From contig JAUEDM010000011.1 in NCBI GenBank assembly GCA_033439685.1, positions 62,001 through 126,000 of the forward strand: a DNA stretch of 64,000 bases, read 5' to 3'. Below, piece by piece: positions 1 through 11,317 of the stretch. This DNA is from Apodospora peruviana. Taxonomy: Eukaryota; Ascomycota; Sordariomycetes; Sordariales; Lasiosphaeriaceae. The notes below the pieces were generated by a model. That model was given only the letters and a program-made list of their open reading frames with translations, had not been told where the DNA came from and searched no databases. The position numbers and the translations under genes were made by a program. Numbering within the stretch: the stretch's first letter is position 1; each line of letters starts with the position of its first letter.

Positions 1-1229
1 TGTTGAATATCAAGATCTCTGCTGGCTTGTTGGCCATTTCCATGGTGGTGTCGTCGGTCCAGGGGCACGGCTATCTGACAATCCCCTCCAGCCGCACTCG
101 TTTGGGAGCTGAGGTGAGTGAAGCTGCATGATTGGATTCATGTCTCTTTCCCGACACACACTAATCCTTCATCATGTTATAGGCCGGGCTGGACTCATGC
201 CCAGAGTGCTCCATCCTCGAACCTGTTTCGTCATGGCCTAATTTGACTGCGGCGCCTGTGGGAAGAAGCGGCCCTTGTGGCTACAACGCGAGGGTCAGCA
301 TCGATTACAACCAGCCATCCACAAACTGGGGAAAGGCCCCAGTCGCCAGCTACTCGGCTGGGCAGGTGGTTGACGTGCAGTGGTGCGTCGATCATAACGG
401 CGACCACGGAGGCATGTTTTCGTACAGGATATGCCAGGACCAAGCGCTTGTCGACAAGTTCCTCACGCCGGGCTACTTGCCGACAGATGCCGAGAAGCAA
501 GCTGCCGAGAATTGTTTCGAGGCCGGCACATTGCCTTGCACCGATGTGTCAGGACAGAACTGCAACTACAGTCCGGACTGCTCTCAAGGTCAGGCCTGCT
601 GGCGCAACGACTGGTTCACGTGCAACGCCTTCTCAGGTTCCAAGTGTCAAGGTGTCGACAACTCAGCCCTGGGCTCATGCTTCACCACCATCGCGGGCGG
701 CTACACCGTGTCGAAGAAAATCAAGATTCCCAACTACACGTCGGGACATACACTCCTTTCGTTCAAGTGGAACTCTTTCCAGACAGGCCAGATTTATCTG
801 TCGTGTGCGGATATCGCTATCAGCGGTGGCACTGGTGCTTCACCGACGACAACAAAGTCCGGCACAGCAACGACTCTGTCGACAAGCACGACAGCCGGGT
901 CAACTTGCACTCCCGCACCAACTGTCGCTGTGACATTCAACGAGCTGGTCACGACAAGTTATGGCCAGACCGTCAAAATCGTGGGATCCATCTCCCAACT
1001 GGGAAGCTGGAACACAGCATCAGCTCCGGCACTGTCCGCCTCCAAGTACACCAGCTCCAACCCTCTCTGGACATACACTGCCAACTTACCGGCTGGAACC
1101 GCCTTCCAGTACAAGTTCGTCAAGGTCGCCGCCGACGGCACCGTGGTTTGGGAGAGCGATCCCAATCGCTCATACACAGTCCCTCAAGGGTGCGATGCTG
1201 CTGCCACGGTCAGCACCTCATGGAGATAG
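1..1229 (+). CDS. AA13 lytic polysaccharide monooxygenase with CBM20 (5' edge)
   Basis: Secreted copper enzyme that oxidatively cleaves starch. The A of the probable ATG lies just outside the window (bases 1-2 read TG); exons are 1-113 and 183-1229, with an intron at 114-182 that starts GTGAGT. A signal peptide of about 22 residues ends in VQG, so His23 becomes the mature N-terminal histidine of the HGYLTIPSSRTR start, as the copper histidine brace needs. The second brace histidine is in the DHNGDHGGMFSYRICQD block. Many cysteines follow (CPEC, CNYSPDC, CFTT), then a Ser/Thr linker and a C-terminal CBM20 starch-binding module (VTFNELVTTSYGQTVKIVGS, LGSWNT, FQYKFVK, WESDPNR). About 386 residues. 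Family known from Neurospora and Aspergillus; the assignment is strong, substrate by family. Confidence 0.93.
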
Positions 1230-2168
1230 GTACCTGCAAGACATGCTGGCGAGTATGAAGACCATGACAAGAAATTCATGTTTAATGGGGGTTTGCGGTT
1301 CTCCCTTTCGACGGTTTTTGATGCATTAAGACCATGGATTTGGGAGGGTGTGACATGTACTTATTCTATTGCATTTTCCTGTAATTACTTTATGACAACC
1401 GCACTCCAGTAACCCACTCCCTCTGGATGATCTCACGATGCTTGGCATAGCCCAGTGCCTACCTAGTTAAAGGTCCTAACTCTGTTTCGAGGTGCTTGTC
1501 TCTTCCATCAGTTTTACCAGTCATGTCGCCGAGATAACCTTCTCCCTGCCAGCGTCCTGGGCAGTCAGTTCGACCGCACAGCAGACATCCATCTGCGAAT
1601 CGACGGTCGACACATGCTTGGGTATCTCGTCTTCCATACTGACAAATCCATCGTGGCGCAGCATCAAGACCGGCTTCAAGACAAAGATGGGAACAGGCTG
1701 GTACTCAGCGGTGATTATGTAACAACTGAAGTAAAAATCGAACCACAAAAGTAGGAAAGGGTCCTGGAAAGTTGGAAGCGTACCTGGGGGACCTGATCTG
1801 CACAGCCCGATCTGGCCAGGGTCGAGACCGGGGCCCCGCACTGTTAGCTCGATCGCCAAGATTCGCACGCATCTTATTGGCCCACCGACCACCAACTTCA
1901 CCCCTTAATCCCTTTCAACTGTCCATGACAAAGGTATTCATAATACTGTGGTTTGCGATTCCGAGGCCCCCGAAAAGTTACTCTTGGCTTGTAGTACATC
2001 GTAGATCGGGAGGGTAATCGCGTCTTTTGGTGCGTGGAATATGACGATGCTCAAAATAAAAGAATATTATAAAGGTTGTCTCATGTCTCAAAAGAATTAG
2101 CATGACGCAAACCAGCAGCAGCAACAGCTTCCTTATCTCAACTCCTTCTTGACAACTTAATTCTCACC
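1230..2168. other. Intergenic, no supported gene
   Basis: 3' side of the LPMO gene and promoter of the fasciclin gene. Short ORFs on both strands lack recognisable domains or splice context. A TATA-like run (TATTATAAAGG, about 2065-2075) sits roughly 95 nt before the fasciclin ATG and may be its promoter element. Confidence 0.5.
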
Positions 2169-3412
2169 ATGCAAGTGAAGCACCTCCTTCATCTGGCTGC
2201 GGCTCAAGCCGCATGCGCCCAAAGCCTAACTGAGGTTCTGTCGTCGCAAAACAGCACCTTGTCGACACTCATCGGCCTACTCCAAGCTCAGCCCGACCTG
2301 GTCACCGCTCTCTCTGGACTAAAGGGTATCACCATCCTCGCCCCGAGCAACGATGCCTTTACTACCCTGTTGAGTGACCCAACGGTGGCGTCCATGGTCG
2401 AAAGCGATCCCACCATCGTGCCCGCCCTGTTGAGCTACCACGTCATCAACGGAACGTTCTATGCTTCCGACTTGACGGCGGGACCGGGTCCGGTGTTTGT
2501 TCCGACTTTGCTGGCCGACAAGAACTACTCTACCGTGGAGGGCGGCCAGAGGGTCGAGGTCCGCAGTGACGGCATGGGAGTCTCGATCTTTACCGGAGGC
2601 GGGGCGGAATCAAAGGTCACGAAAGCCGTATGCACACCTCACCTATTCCAGTCTCAACCCCTGGAAATAATACATGCTAACATCGGCCTTGCTCAATCAG
2701 GACCTCAACTTCACATCCGGCACAATCCACATCATCGACAAAGTCCTGACCATCCCGGCGAACCTCACCTCCGTCCTCATGTCCTCTCCCGACCTCTCGT
2801 CCCTTACCGGCGCCGTGACCAAGGCCAACCTGGCCCAGACTCTCTCCGACGTCCCGCAGCTAACCATCTTCGCGCCCAACAACGCCGCGTTCGAGGCCAT
2901 CAGCGACGTCGCGGCTGGTCTGACTGTCGAACAGCTGACCGCCGTGCTCGGATACCACGCCATCGCGGGCGCGGTGGTTTACAGCACCGACATCACCACC
3001 ACCACAATGAATGTCAAGACGGTCGAGGGCTCGGAGGTGATGGTGCGCGTTGAGGATGGCAACGTCATGGTGAATGACGCAAAGGTTATCATGCCTAATA
3101 TCCTCATCAAGAATGGTGTCGTGCACGTCATTGATGGGTAAGTCTCTCTCTTTATATCTCTTCCTCCTCCCGAGAGACATCTCCTGTGATGATCGACCTC
3201 TTTCTGACAAAAGACACCCGCTTTCCAATAGTGTTTTGATTCCCGAGGACCTGTCTGGTTCTCCCACCCCTTCTGCGGGCCCTTCCACCACCACGAGCGG
3301 CACCCCGATGAGTCCCACATCGTCAGTTGTGACCGGCGCAGCCGCGGCCAAGGGGCAATTTGCCGGGGTGGCTGTTGTACTTGGAGGTCTTTCCATTATC
3401 CTTAACCTGTAA
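2169..3412 (+). CDS. Fasciclin (FAS1) domain secreted protein, probable GPI anchor
   Basis: Cell-surface adhesion-type protein. Exons 2169-2627, 2701-3137 and 3232-3412 join in frame to about 358 residues; introns start GTATGC and GTAAGT, and the first has a TGCTAAC branch site. A signal peptide (MQVKHLLHLAAAQAACAQS) is followed by a first FAS1 domain (GITILAPSNDAF near residues 57-68, LLSYHVINGTF) and a second one (QLTIFAPNNAAFEAI, VLGYHAIAGAVVYS, GVVHVIDGVLIPED). The end is Ser/Thr/Pro-rich, then a hydrophobic tail (FAGVAVVLGGLSIILNL), which fits a GPI signal. Two FAS1 repeats are usual for this fungal family. Role in adhesion or wall organisation is from family knowledge. Confidence 0.92.
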
Positions 3413-3496
3413 TGGGTATTTGGATGTAATCGATATAAAGTGTAAGATATAGTGGATCTAGCCAGCATTGAAATGAAAATGGTAGTTGATGAGCCT

Positions 3497-4582
3497 CAGT
3501 TGGACCTTGAAATATGCGACGAGACTTCTTCTCCAGGCAGAGGGTCTCGGGTATCCAGAGATTCCTCGGTGAGCCACACGTCGGCGAGTAGCTCCTCGGC
3601 GGTCGGCCTTATCGGGGGGGGGGGGGGGGGGGGGGGGAGTCAAGCTTCATAATCTTCAAAAGAAAATTCCATGGCAGCTTGGGAACCTCCCGCCGGCCAA
3701 CCCTGTGGAACGGCATTGCTAGCGGCCCTTGGGCGTTGATGGAATTGATAATAGTTATGGTGTTCTCGTCTTTGAAGTCTTTGTAGGACTGCGGGTAGGG
3801 GCCGAGGAACCTGTGCATTCGCTTCAAGACGATGAATTCGTACCCATCGCTTCCTGGTTCGACTTTTTCGATCTTGGGGTTGAACAGGTGGTAGCCGCCG
3901 CCAAACACGAGGCTCAGCATGGCGGCCCCAAACGACCATATGTCGGTCGCGGTGCCCCATGGCAGCTGGAAGGTGGCCTCGGGGCTGCGGGTGAAGGCGG
4001 CGCCGATGAAGTGACCCTCCTTGGCGAACGAGGAATCCTGGGATACCACGCCTCCACAATCGCCAAGCTGGATGTCGGAGAAACGCTGATCATCACCCTG
4101 GCCGTGGTTGATGAAAATATTATCCAGCTTTGACATCTGTGTAGACCATGCCGTCCTTGTGCAGCAGGCGGAGGACCTCGAGCACGCACCGGGCTACCTG
4201 CTTGCTTGGTCTCTGGGCGTGACAGCCTCTTCTTGTTCGACTCGGTTAGCATGTCGCTGTCTAGATAGCAAAGAACGATTGAGGGCGGGTCGGCCGGATC
4301 GTGGATATCGTCGACCAGCGGGCGGAGGAACCGAGTCTCAGACTGGTAGCGCTTGAGGATATCGGCTTCATTTCTTAGACGCCAATGGCCTCGAATGCTC
4401 TTTACGCTCAAATTCCTGCTTGCGGGTTGATGTTGATTAGTTGATGCGCTCGGTGGATGGCTACTGAACCGACCTTGCGAGGTACACTGCCCCTTCGTTG
4501 GCCGGCTTGTGCAGTTCTTGCCGATGGTGTAGGAGGAAAGACGTCCTAGCAGGACCGCATCCGTGCTGAGCAACCGCGCCAT
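3497..4582 (-). pseudogene. Protein kinase-like gene, frameshifted
   Basis: Both kinase lobes are recognisable but spread over different frames. The N-lobe start is LLSTDAVLLGRLSSYTIGK. An intron seems to lie before the SVKSIRGHWRLRNEADILKRY block. The catalytic loop YTDVKLDN is followed by the C-lobe (SPEATFQLPWGTATDIWSFG). Lesions seen: a 1-nt loss near 4515, a 4-nt tandem duplication (CAAGCAAG) near 4200-4209, a 1-nt gain near 4127 directly after the catalytic loop, and a 24-C tract (3614-3637) that puts PPPPPPP where the usual DPRDRPT motif should be and shifts frame. The family-like end (RPTAEELLADVWLTEES) follows in another frame, and the stop is at 3497-3499. The ATG at 4582 is the best start. 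Several independent indels argue for a pseudogene rather than a missed intron. Confidence 0.8.
3614..3637. repeat. Poly-G tract, 24 G
   Basis: Uninterrupted run of 24 G on the + strand, inside the C-lobe of the kinase relic. Its length could be unstable or misread. Confidence 0.95.
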
Positions 4583-5309
4583 GGGCGGATGCTCGTCGAC
4601 AGTCGAGTATGTCGTCTCCCTTTGAGCTTGGCGCACGGTGACGCGGTTCAGGTGACGCGCTATCCGTATACGGCAGCCTCGGTTCTAGGCTAGGTGTCCC
4701 GTCTGGCTGAAGATAAACACACGGGTCCCCTGACGGTACTATGGTAGGTACTTGTGTGTACAAGTAGTGAATCAGCCAACATATGCACACATGATCAACG
4801 GCGGGGGTTTAATTGCACACTTCCAGCCGATAAGCCAGCCTCTGACTTTTTTCTATTGGGCAACAAACATTCAGCCTGCGGCACAAATAACGCCTGCCTA
4901 GGCACCACCAGAAGCCTGACTATTGTGGCGCTCTTGGCAAGGAGCATTGTCATGTGTTAGGCATATTCCAGTCCCAACCCTCTCGTTTCTGCACCAGACA
5001 CGGACGATAGTATCAACAGTCGTTGGATGGAGAAGCTGTTTCACCGGACTTTAGCAAAAGAAAAACGACTACCGGAGAAACTAGCTCGCGTACAGCCTAG
5101 CTTTGGGGCAGCTGGTCATCTGGATCACACTTCCACTATTACACCGAACACCAAGATCATTGAGTTCCGCGCGCCTAGGAGTAAAGGGCATACCTCTAAT
5201 TGACCCGAGAGCAACAATACAGCAAAGTGAGCACAACTGCGCATCACCAGACTCCAGCACAGTCAAAAACACTTTGTCTATCAGATTTCCACTACGGGGG
5301 CACTGACGG
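4583..5309. other. Intergenic, no supported gene
   Basis: Between the divergent kinase relic and the membrane-protein gene. Only short unrecognised ORFs are present. Confidence 0.5.
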
Positions 5310-6855
5310 ATGGGGGGACTGTGGAATGTCGAGACCCGAGCTTTCCCACCAACCGGTGGTGACAAGAGCGGGCTGGGACTGGTCATATGGGATCTTTTGG
5401 TTATGATCTGTTTGGCTATATGCACCGTTGTATGTATATGGGGCAGGCATCGTCTCTGGGGGACTCTACGGCTGCTTCATGTCGCGATTGCCCTTCTCTC
5501 CGTGTGAGTCCCCTCCCGCAGCTACTTGTGTTGATCGTCTCCTTCAAGTTGGACCATGAACTATAAGGAAGCGTTTCACTTTCATGACCAAGACAACCAC
5601 TAACTATTGCAGGTGGTTTTTTCTCCACTGTCTCGATCTATTTATTCACCAGTTCCGGGCCCCGGTCAGATATTCCTACATTATCGCACCGGCAATATTT
5701 GACATCTTCAGGTTTTTATCTGACGTGCTGATAATACCAGGCTTCTGGCTAGCCCTGCAGCGATATCAGAGACCCGATGTACCACAGTTCCCTGTCATCG
5801 AGGAAGACAAAGACGCACTGGTGATGTGCACACTTGTCTGGATTCTCGGGATTTACCAGATTGGTCTGAATTTCTCGTTCAGCTTCGCCTGGCTGGGTTT
5901 TGCGGACCTCGCGGCCATCGACAGGATCGCCAAATCACGAAGTGCCTTCCATGTCGCCTTTGCCGCATTATACTTCTTCGTCACAATTTTCGTCGTGGTA
6001 ACGTCCCTTGAGCATGGAATCAGAAAGAGACGAGCTGTCGCATTGGTTGTGCTGCCAAAGTCAACACTTGATTCTTTGGAAGATGTGAGTAATCCTCAAT
6101 TTTATAGCGTGACCTTGTCATTCCATCCAGGTGGTCCGCAAATGTGCCCCTGGATGGTCTCCTGCTATCTTTAAATTGCATGATTCCTTTTCCTTTCTTC
6201 TGGTCGTTTCACGGAGCCTAACACATAGGGAATGTAGTCGCGATATCTCATGAATACCGCCCTGATCGCTTTATTGTTTCGCTCGTTTTGTGAGCTCGTC
6301 ATTGTCGGCCAAATTGATCGGTCCCCAGAGAACCTGGTTCAGGTCTACGTCGCCCGTGACGTCTGTTACGGCTTGTTCAGCGCAGCAATGTCTTATTTTG
6401 TTCTCGCCGCCACACCTATGAAATGGCACAAAAAGGAAGATCCATGGGAGGCTGATAAGATGGAAAACGAGCGACTCAAGCAGATCGCCCGGAACGAAGC
6501 GGTAGCAACCTGTCTGGCTGTTGAGGCTGCTATGGTCAAGTGGGTTCCCGAGCTGGAAAGCATCTTTCTCGATAAGATCGCCGAAGCTACTCGGGACGGG
6601 TCGACGACAGGGCCACCCATTGGGGTGATAATGGACGGACTTGGAGATAAAGTTGAGCACGACTTTGCAAATCGGCACCAGTCCGGACTTGTTGGAGCAG
6701 TGAAAATGGCTACGGACGCAACACCACCAGAGTCGGATTTTGATATGAGACTTAAGGACGCTAAATTGGAGTATATCGAATTACTGCGTGCTCGATACAA
6801 GGACTGGGACCCAATCTTTAAGTGGGGGGAAAATTCAAGTGTAAATACCAGCTAA
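5310..6855 (+). CDS. Multi-pass membrane protein, unknown function
   Basis: Exons 5310-5503, 5613-6084 and 6238-6855 join to about 427 residues. Introns begin GTGAGT; the last acceptor was placed at 6236-6237 because the nearer AG at 6228 would give an immediate stop. About seven hydrophobic segments are visible: near the N-terminus (GLVIWDLLVMICLAICTVVC), then LLHVAIALLSVWFFLHCLDLF, IIAPAIFDIFRFLSDVLIIPGFWLAL, ALVMCTLVWILGIYQIGLNF, a segment around FAALYFFVTIFVVVT, and two in exon 3 (TALIALLFRSFCELVIVGQ, LFSAAMSYFVLAATP). A soluble charged C-terminal domain of about 150 residues ends in SSVNTS. The layout resembles fungal seven-TM proteins of unknown role, but I recognise no specific family. 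The gene looks intact. Confidence 0.75.
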
Positions 6856-7894
6856 CGTTAATTATTCCAGTTTTGAAGATACTCAACAGCGCCTCCAGAT
6901 AGGCTCGTCATACTTGGTTCATTATTTGCAGCTATGATCCCATTAATTGCAAAGCGTTGTTTCTTTCAACTGTTAATATTTGGTCCGTTGGCCAACGGCA
7001 TTTAATTTCAACGGTTGAGAATTCTCAGGAGCAAGGTCCACATAGTTGCATGATTCCGTAGCTTGGCATGTTGAAGCTATTCACAACTGGAAAGAGCACT
7101 TTAAGACTCAAGCCTCTTCCCAATTGCAACATGGTCAACTTCATCAACTTCATTAACAATCCATCCACTAACCGTCATTCCAACCATCAAATACCGAAGA
7201 ACTTGGCTAACTCTGCCTTTATACTAGCCAGTCAATTACAATTGACGACCATGACGGCCGCGCGACCGTACCACACACTGGCACACGCATACAAGCCGGG
7301 TCCAGTCCACCACAACGAAGCTGACGGCCACAGACGCACACAAACAACAAGTTCAATTCACGACAACGGAACCACACATCAATCCGCTCTCCAACGGCAA
7401 CTGCAAACTCAGCGACTGACTGGGTTGAGCAGCGCTCCGCGCTGGGAATCGCCCACGGACGATCGCACACGTGGATCGGTGGCCCAGATGCCGAAAAGGG
7501 GTTCTGAATGCCCAAGTGCAATTTCCAAGCACTGCAAGCATTGATAGAGCCCGTTCCAGAAAGCAAACTATTTGCACCAAAATTGGAATAGCGCGCCTCT
7601 GCCGCGAGACTAGTGGACGCCTCAGCTGGTCTTTCGCGAAGGTGGCGCTCAGCCCATCCAGTCGGGTTCATGCACATCTCAGCTTTGGCCAGCGGCTCAC
7701 AACTTCCAAGAGGTCTGGACGTGCCCGTGCAAGCTCATTTTTTTTTTGATATTTTTGTCGCCTGGGATGGGTTCGCAAACTTCAAGACGTGGTTCTCCCC
7801 GTTAAGAATGGGTTCTGGGGCTGTTTCTTCTCAGCAGGATATGGTCTACTAGTTGTCGCTCTTTTGGAAGCCATCGGTCTTTGTCTTTTTGAAC
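6856..7894. other. Intergenic, no supported gene
   Basis: Overlapping ORFs of up to 158 codons at 7068-7677 lie on both strands and match no family I know; polar, low-complexity composition suggests chance ORFs. The promoter of the WSC gene is presumably here. Confidence 0.45.
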
Positions 7895-10488
7895 ATGTCT
7901 CGCATATTCACTTTCTTTACCCTCGCGGCGGCCCTTTCGGGTCTTGGCGTCACCGCGTCTCCTCATAGGCCCGCCTTCAGACGTCGAGACATGCCTCAGA
8001 TTCCGGGCTACGACTTCGCAGGATGTTATACCGAGGCCACCAGCGGCCGAGCCCTCACAGGCTCTGCCTTCTTCGACGATCTCATGACCATCGAGAAGTG
8101 TGCTGCGGCTTGCACTGGCTTCTCGCACTTCGGTGTCGAGTACGGTCGGGAGTGTTATTGCGGGAACACTCTCAATGGCGGTAGCACAGCAACCGGCCTT
8201 TCCGACTGCTCCTTTCCTTGCCCGGGCGATGCGACCGAGAACTGTGGTGCCGGCAATCGTCTTGACCTTTACATCCGCTCTGCCACCGCCCCGCCGCCGC
8301 CTTCGTCGCCAACATCCTACGCCTCCCGGGGCTGCCACGCCGAACCCACCGCGGGTGGGCGAGCGCTGACGGGCAAGTCTGTTGGGACCAACGACATGAC
8401 GGTGGAAAGGTGTGCTGCTTTCTGCGGTGATGCTGGATACACTCTTTTCGGGCTCGAGTACTACCACGAGTGCTACTGTGGTTTTGCTCTGGCACCCGGC
8501 ACCCAAACCGCCCCCGAGACCGACTGCAGCTTTCCATGTGCAGGCAACCCGGCCGAGAAGTGCGGAGGTGACTGGCGCCTCAACGTCTACGAGTTGACTG
8601 CAGACACACCAGATACACCAAGCAGCGACGCACCGAGCGCATCTGCTCCGCCATCTACTCCGTCTCCTGTTCCTGTCGGCTACATCAGCGAGGGATGCTA
8701 CACCGAGGCCACAGGGATGCGGGCATTGAGCAGTGTGTCCTTCTATGACGACTTCATGACGGTTGAAAAATGTGCTGCCGTCTGTGTGAGCTACGCCTAC
8801 TTCGGCCTCGAGTACAGCAGAGAGTGCTACTGCGGCAACACCATCAACGCGGGCAGTGTGCCCACCGACGCCTCCCAGTGTAGCTTCCCCTGCCCCGGAA
8901 AGCCGGCAGAGAAGTGCGGCGCCGGAGACCGGCTCAACTTGTACAACAACCATCCCCCGGCCCCGACGACGACTTCAACTTCAAGCGACATTATCACCAG
9001 CAGCTCCATGTCGGTTGCCCCGTCTTCATCCTCGGCTCCTCCAACCTCTTCGGCTCCCGACGATGACGACGATGATGATGACTGCGACGACGACGATGAA
9101 AGCAGCAGCGCGATCTCATCAACACCACCATCGAGCATCTCCTCTGTCCCGGTTTCCTCGATAAGCTCAGCCGAGTCTTCAAGCATGCCCTCAGCCGCGC
9201 CCTCGTCGTCCATACAGTCATCCATGCCCTCGTCCACGCCCTCATCGTCTATGCCATCGTCATCCTTGCCGTCATCCGTGCCGTCTTCATCGTCGGCAAC
9301 TCCAACCTCTTCGGCTCCCGACGATGATGACTGCGACGAAGAAAGCAGCTCCCCGATCTCATCAACACCGCCATCGAGCATCTCCTCTATCCCCATATCC
9401 TCAATCACCTCAGTAGAGTCTTCAGCCGCGCCCTCGTCTTCCGCACCATTGTCGTCTGCGACGCCGTCATCCGCACCCTCGTCTGCGATACCTTCTTCAT
9501 CTACGCCCGTAGTATCCGAGCCCTCGTCTGATCGCCTGCCTGGGCCCTCATCCGCACCTGTAGTATCCGAACCCTCGTCCGATCCCCCGTCAGCGCCCTC
9601 GCCCGCGCCTTCGTCCATTATACCAAGCAGCACAAGTTCCACCTCATCTTCAACGTCGGCTTCGTCGAGCTCTACGTCATCGTCTAGTTCCTCATTCTCT
9701 TCAACATCCTCCATATCAAGCTCCACCACCTCGTCAAGCTCCACGACAAGCTCCACGACAAGCTCCACGACATCGTCATCATCATCCTCTTCGTCCTCGG
9801 TAAAGTCTCCTCCCAAAACCCTCTACGCACCGACACGATTGTCTTATGTTTGTGACCATGATCGCCTTAGCTAACTCAGCCGCAACACCAGTCGTCGTCC
9901 TCAACAACCTCGACCGCCGACCCACCCCTACCTACCGAAGCCATCACGAACGGGGGGTTTGAACAGGTCGGGAGTTGGTCCATTAAGAGCATGGCCCCAG
10001 GGGCAATATCATACAGCTTCACCAACACCAATGATCCGCACGGCGGCCTCCAGTCGGCGTCGGTTACTTATGGTACAGGCGCGGCTGCCTACCAGGCGTG
10101 GTTCAACCAAGCCATCACGCTGCGGCCAAATAAGCGATACATCTTTAGCGCTGTAAGCAAACCCCCTCTCTATTTAATTTTTTTTTGCTACCTGACTTGG
10201 TTGAGGACTCGGAGAACTGACGTGACAAACTCGCAGTGGGCGAAAGCCAGCTCAGCCAACCCAGGTTGCGCTATAACGTGCTACATCGGCACTGCGGATG
10301 GTAATCAGAACCTCAAGACTCTGGCGCAAATCACCTCGTCCAATCTCAGGCCCAATTGGGCTCAGTTAACAGGCTTCTACGACACTACCGCCACAACACA
10401 GTTCACAATCAATGTGCGCTGGACGTGTTCCGGTGCAGCATCACGGGTGTATTACGTCGACGATCTGAGCCTCACTACTACTCCCTAA
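7895..10488 (+). CDS. Secreted protein with three WSC domains, Ser-rich stalk and C-terminal carbohydrate-binding-like domain
   Basis: Exons 7895-9799, 9892-10152 and 10237-10488, all phase 0, give about 805 residues. The ATG at 7895 starts a clear signal peptide (FFTLAAALSGLGVTAS) and is followed by a dibasic RRRD processing-like site. Three WSC domains lie near residues 37-128, 139-235 and 264-352, each with the pattern GC-x-E, ALTG/ALSS, MT(I/V)E(K/R)C, FG(V/L)EY, ECYCG, CSFPC and a (E)KCGxxxRL end. A long Ser/Pro/Thr stalk contains two acidic patches (one with eight Asp in a row before a Cys). The last two exons encode an NGGFE..SW domain ending VYYVDDLSL, like CenC/galactose-binding-type modules. 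The second intron is in frame without a stop, so retention would add 28 residues. Likely wall- or glucan-binding; the exact ligand is unknown. Confidence 0.88.
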
Positions 10489-11317
10489 GGTAGCTGGCAA
10501 TGGCGGAGTCCATCCTTTGGTTAGAAGATTCTGTACCTAGTTATGATAATTACATTATGGCCGTGCGATGCGGGTGTGGTGCAGTCTAGGTCCATTTTAT
10601 TCCAGTTAATAATACATTATATCAGTGATGCAGGAAAGGCTGGCTTTGCTGGGTGGCTGGCCTCCACAGTCGGCCAATCAGCAAAGGCATGTCAAGCGCA
10701 CGGGCCAAGCTCTAAATAGATTAGATAAGATATTAGATAAGCCTTAGCGCGGGGCATGCACTTTCTTACTTGAGGAAGTGTAAGCTCTGCAATTCCTTTC
10801 TTAATCATCATCCCTTTCCTACCACAACCATACTGCATACTAGCTATATTCGTTGTACTGGGAAATACGCCATCAATCAGTTTCAGCAGATCCAAGTAAT
10901 TTGGACCGTCCACTCGTAAACCACCTCAGTAGACATGTGGTCAGGAATTACTTTGTAGACGATTCTACGGTACATAGTAAGGTAGCCATCGGTTACTTCT
11001 CAAAGATCCTAGCTCGGACTTTCCAGGGCACCTGGTAGCCATCTTGGAAATACTCAATTAAGCAGCAAGAGACGCCTTGTAGATGCCGTCTCAGGCCCTA
11101 GCAGCCGATGGCAGAAGATGTTACAGACAAGGATCTTACAGGGATTTGTAAGGTACCCGATCGTTACTTTACCGTGGAAATGGTGTACCACGGCGCACTT
11201 GCAGGCTCCGTCCTCATCAGTTATGAACGTTATAATAGCAGTACAAACACCGTCAAAAGTCATGGTATCTCGACCCTACACGAAACACGCCAAACCACGA
11301 TCCCCTTGCTCAGAAAA
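10489..11317. other. Intergenic with repeat relic
   Basis: 3' ends of the convergent WSC and transcription-factor genes. Contains one copy of a dispersed repeat (core 10892-10927). No gene seen. Confidence 0.5.
10892..10927 (-). repeat. Dispersed repeat core, copy 1
   Basis: The reverse complement matches 17054-17089 at 33 of 36 positions; weaker similarity extends to about 70 bp. Probably a relic of an old element. Confidence 0.7.

Noticed and set aside
1521..1901. 126-codon minus-strand ORF between LPMO and fasciclin genes
   Set aside because: No recognisable domain; an initial impression of a metabolic-enzyme fragment did not hold.
3458..3652. Pro- and Gly-rich short ORFs across the G24 tract
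   Set aside because: Products of the homopolymer, not genes.
7068..7677. Overlapping ORFs of 158 and 152 codons on both strands
   Set aside because: No domain, low-complexity polar sequence, neither fits a spliced gene.
7802..8953. 383-codon minus-strand ORF
   Set aside because: Antisense to the three conserved WSC domains; no family resemblance.
8827..9816. 329-codon minus-strand ORF, extremely Asp/Glu-rich
   Set aside because: Antisense shadow of the Ser-rich stalk of the WSC protein (TCN/AGC codons read backwards as GAN/GCT).
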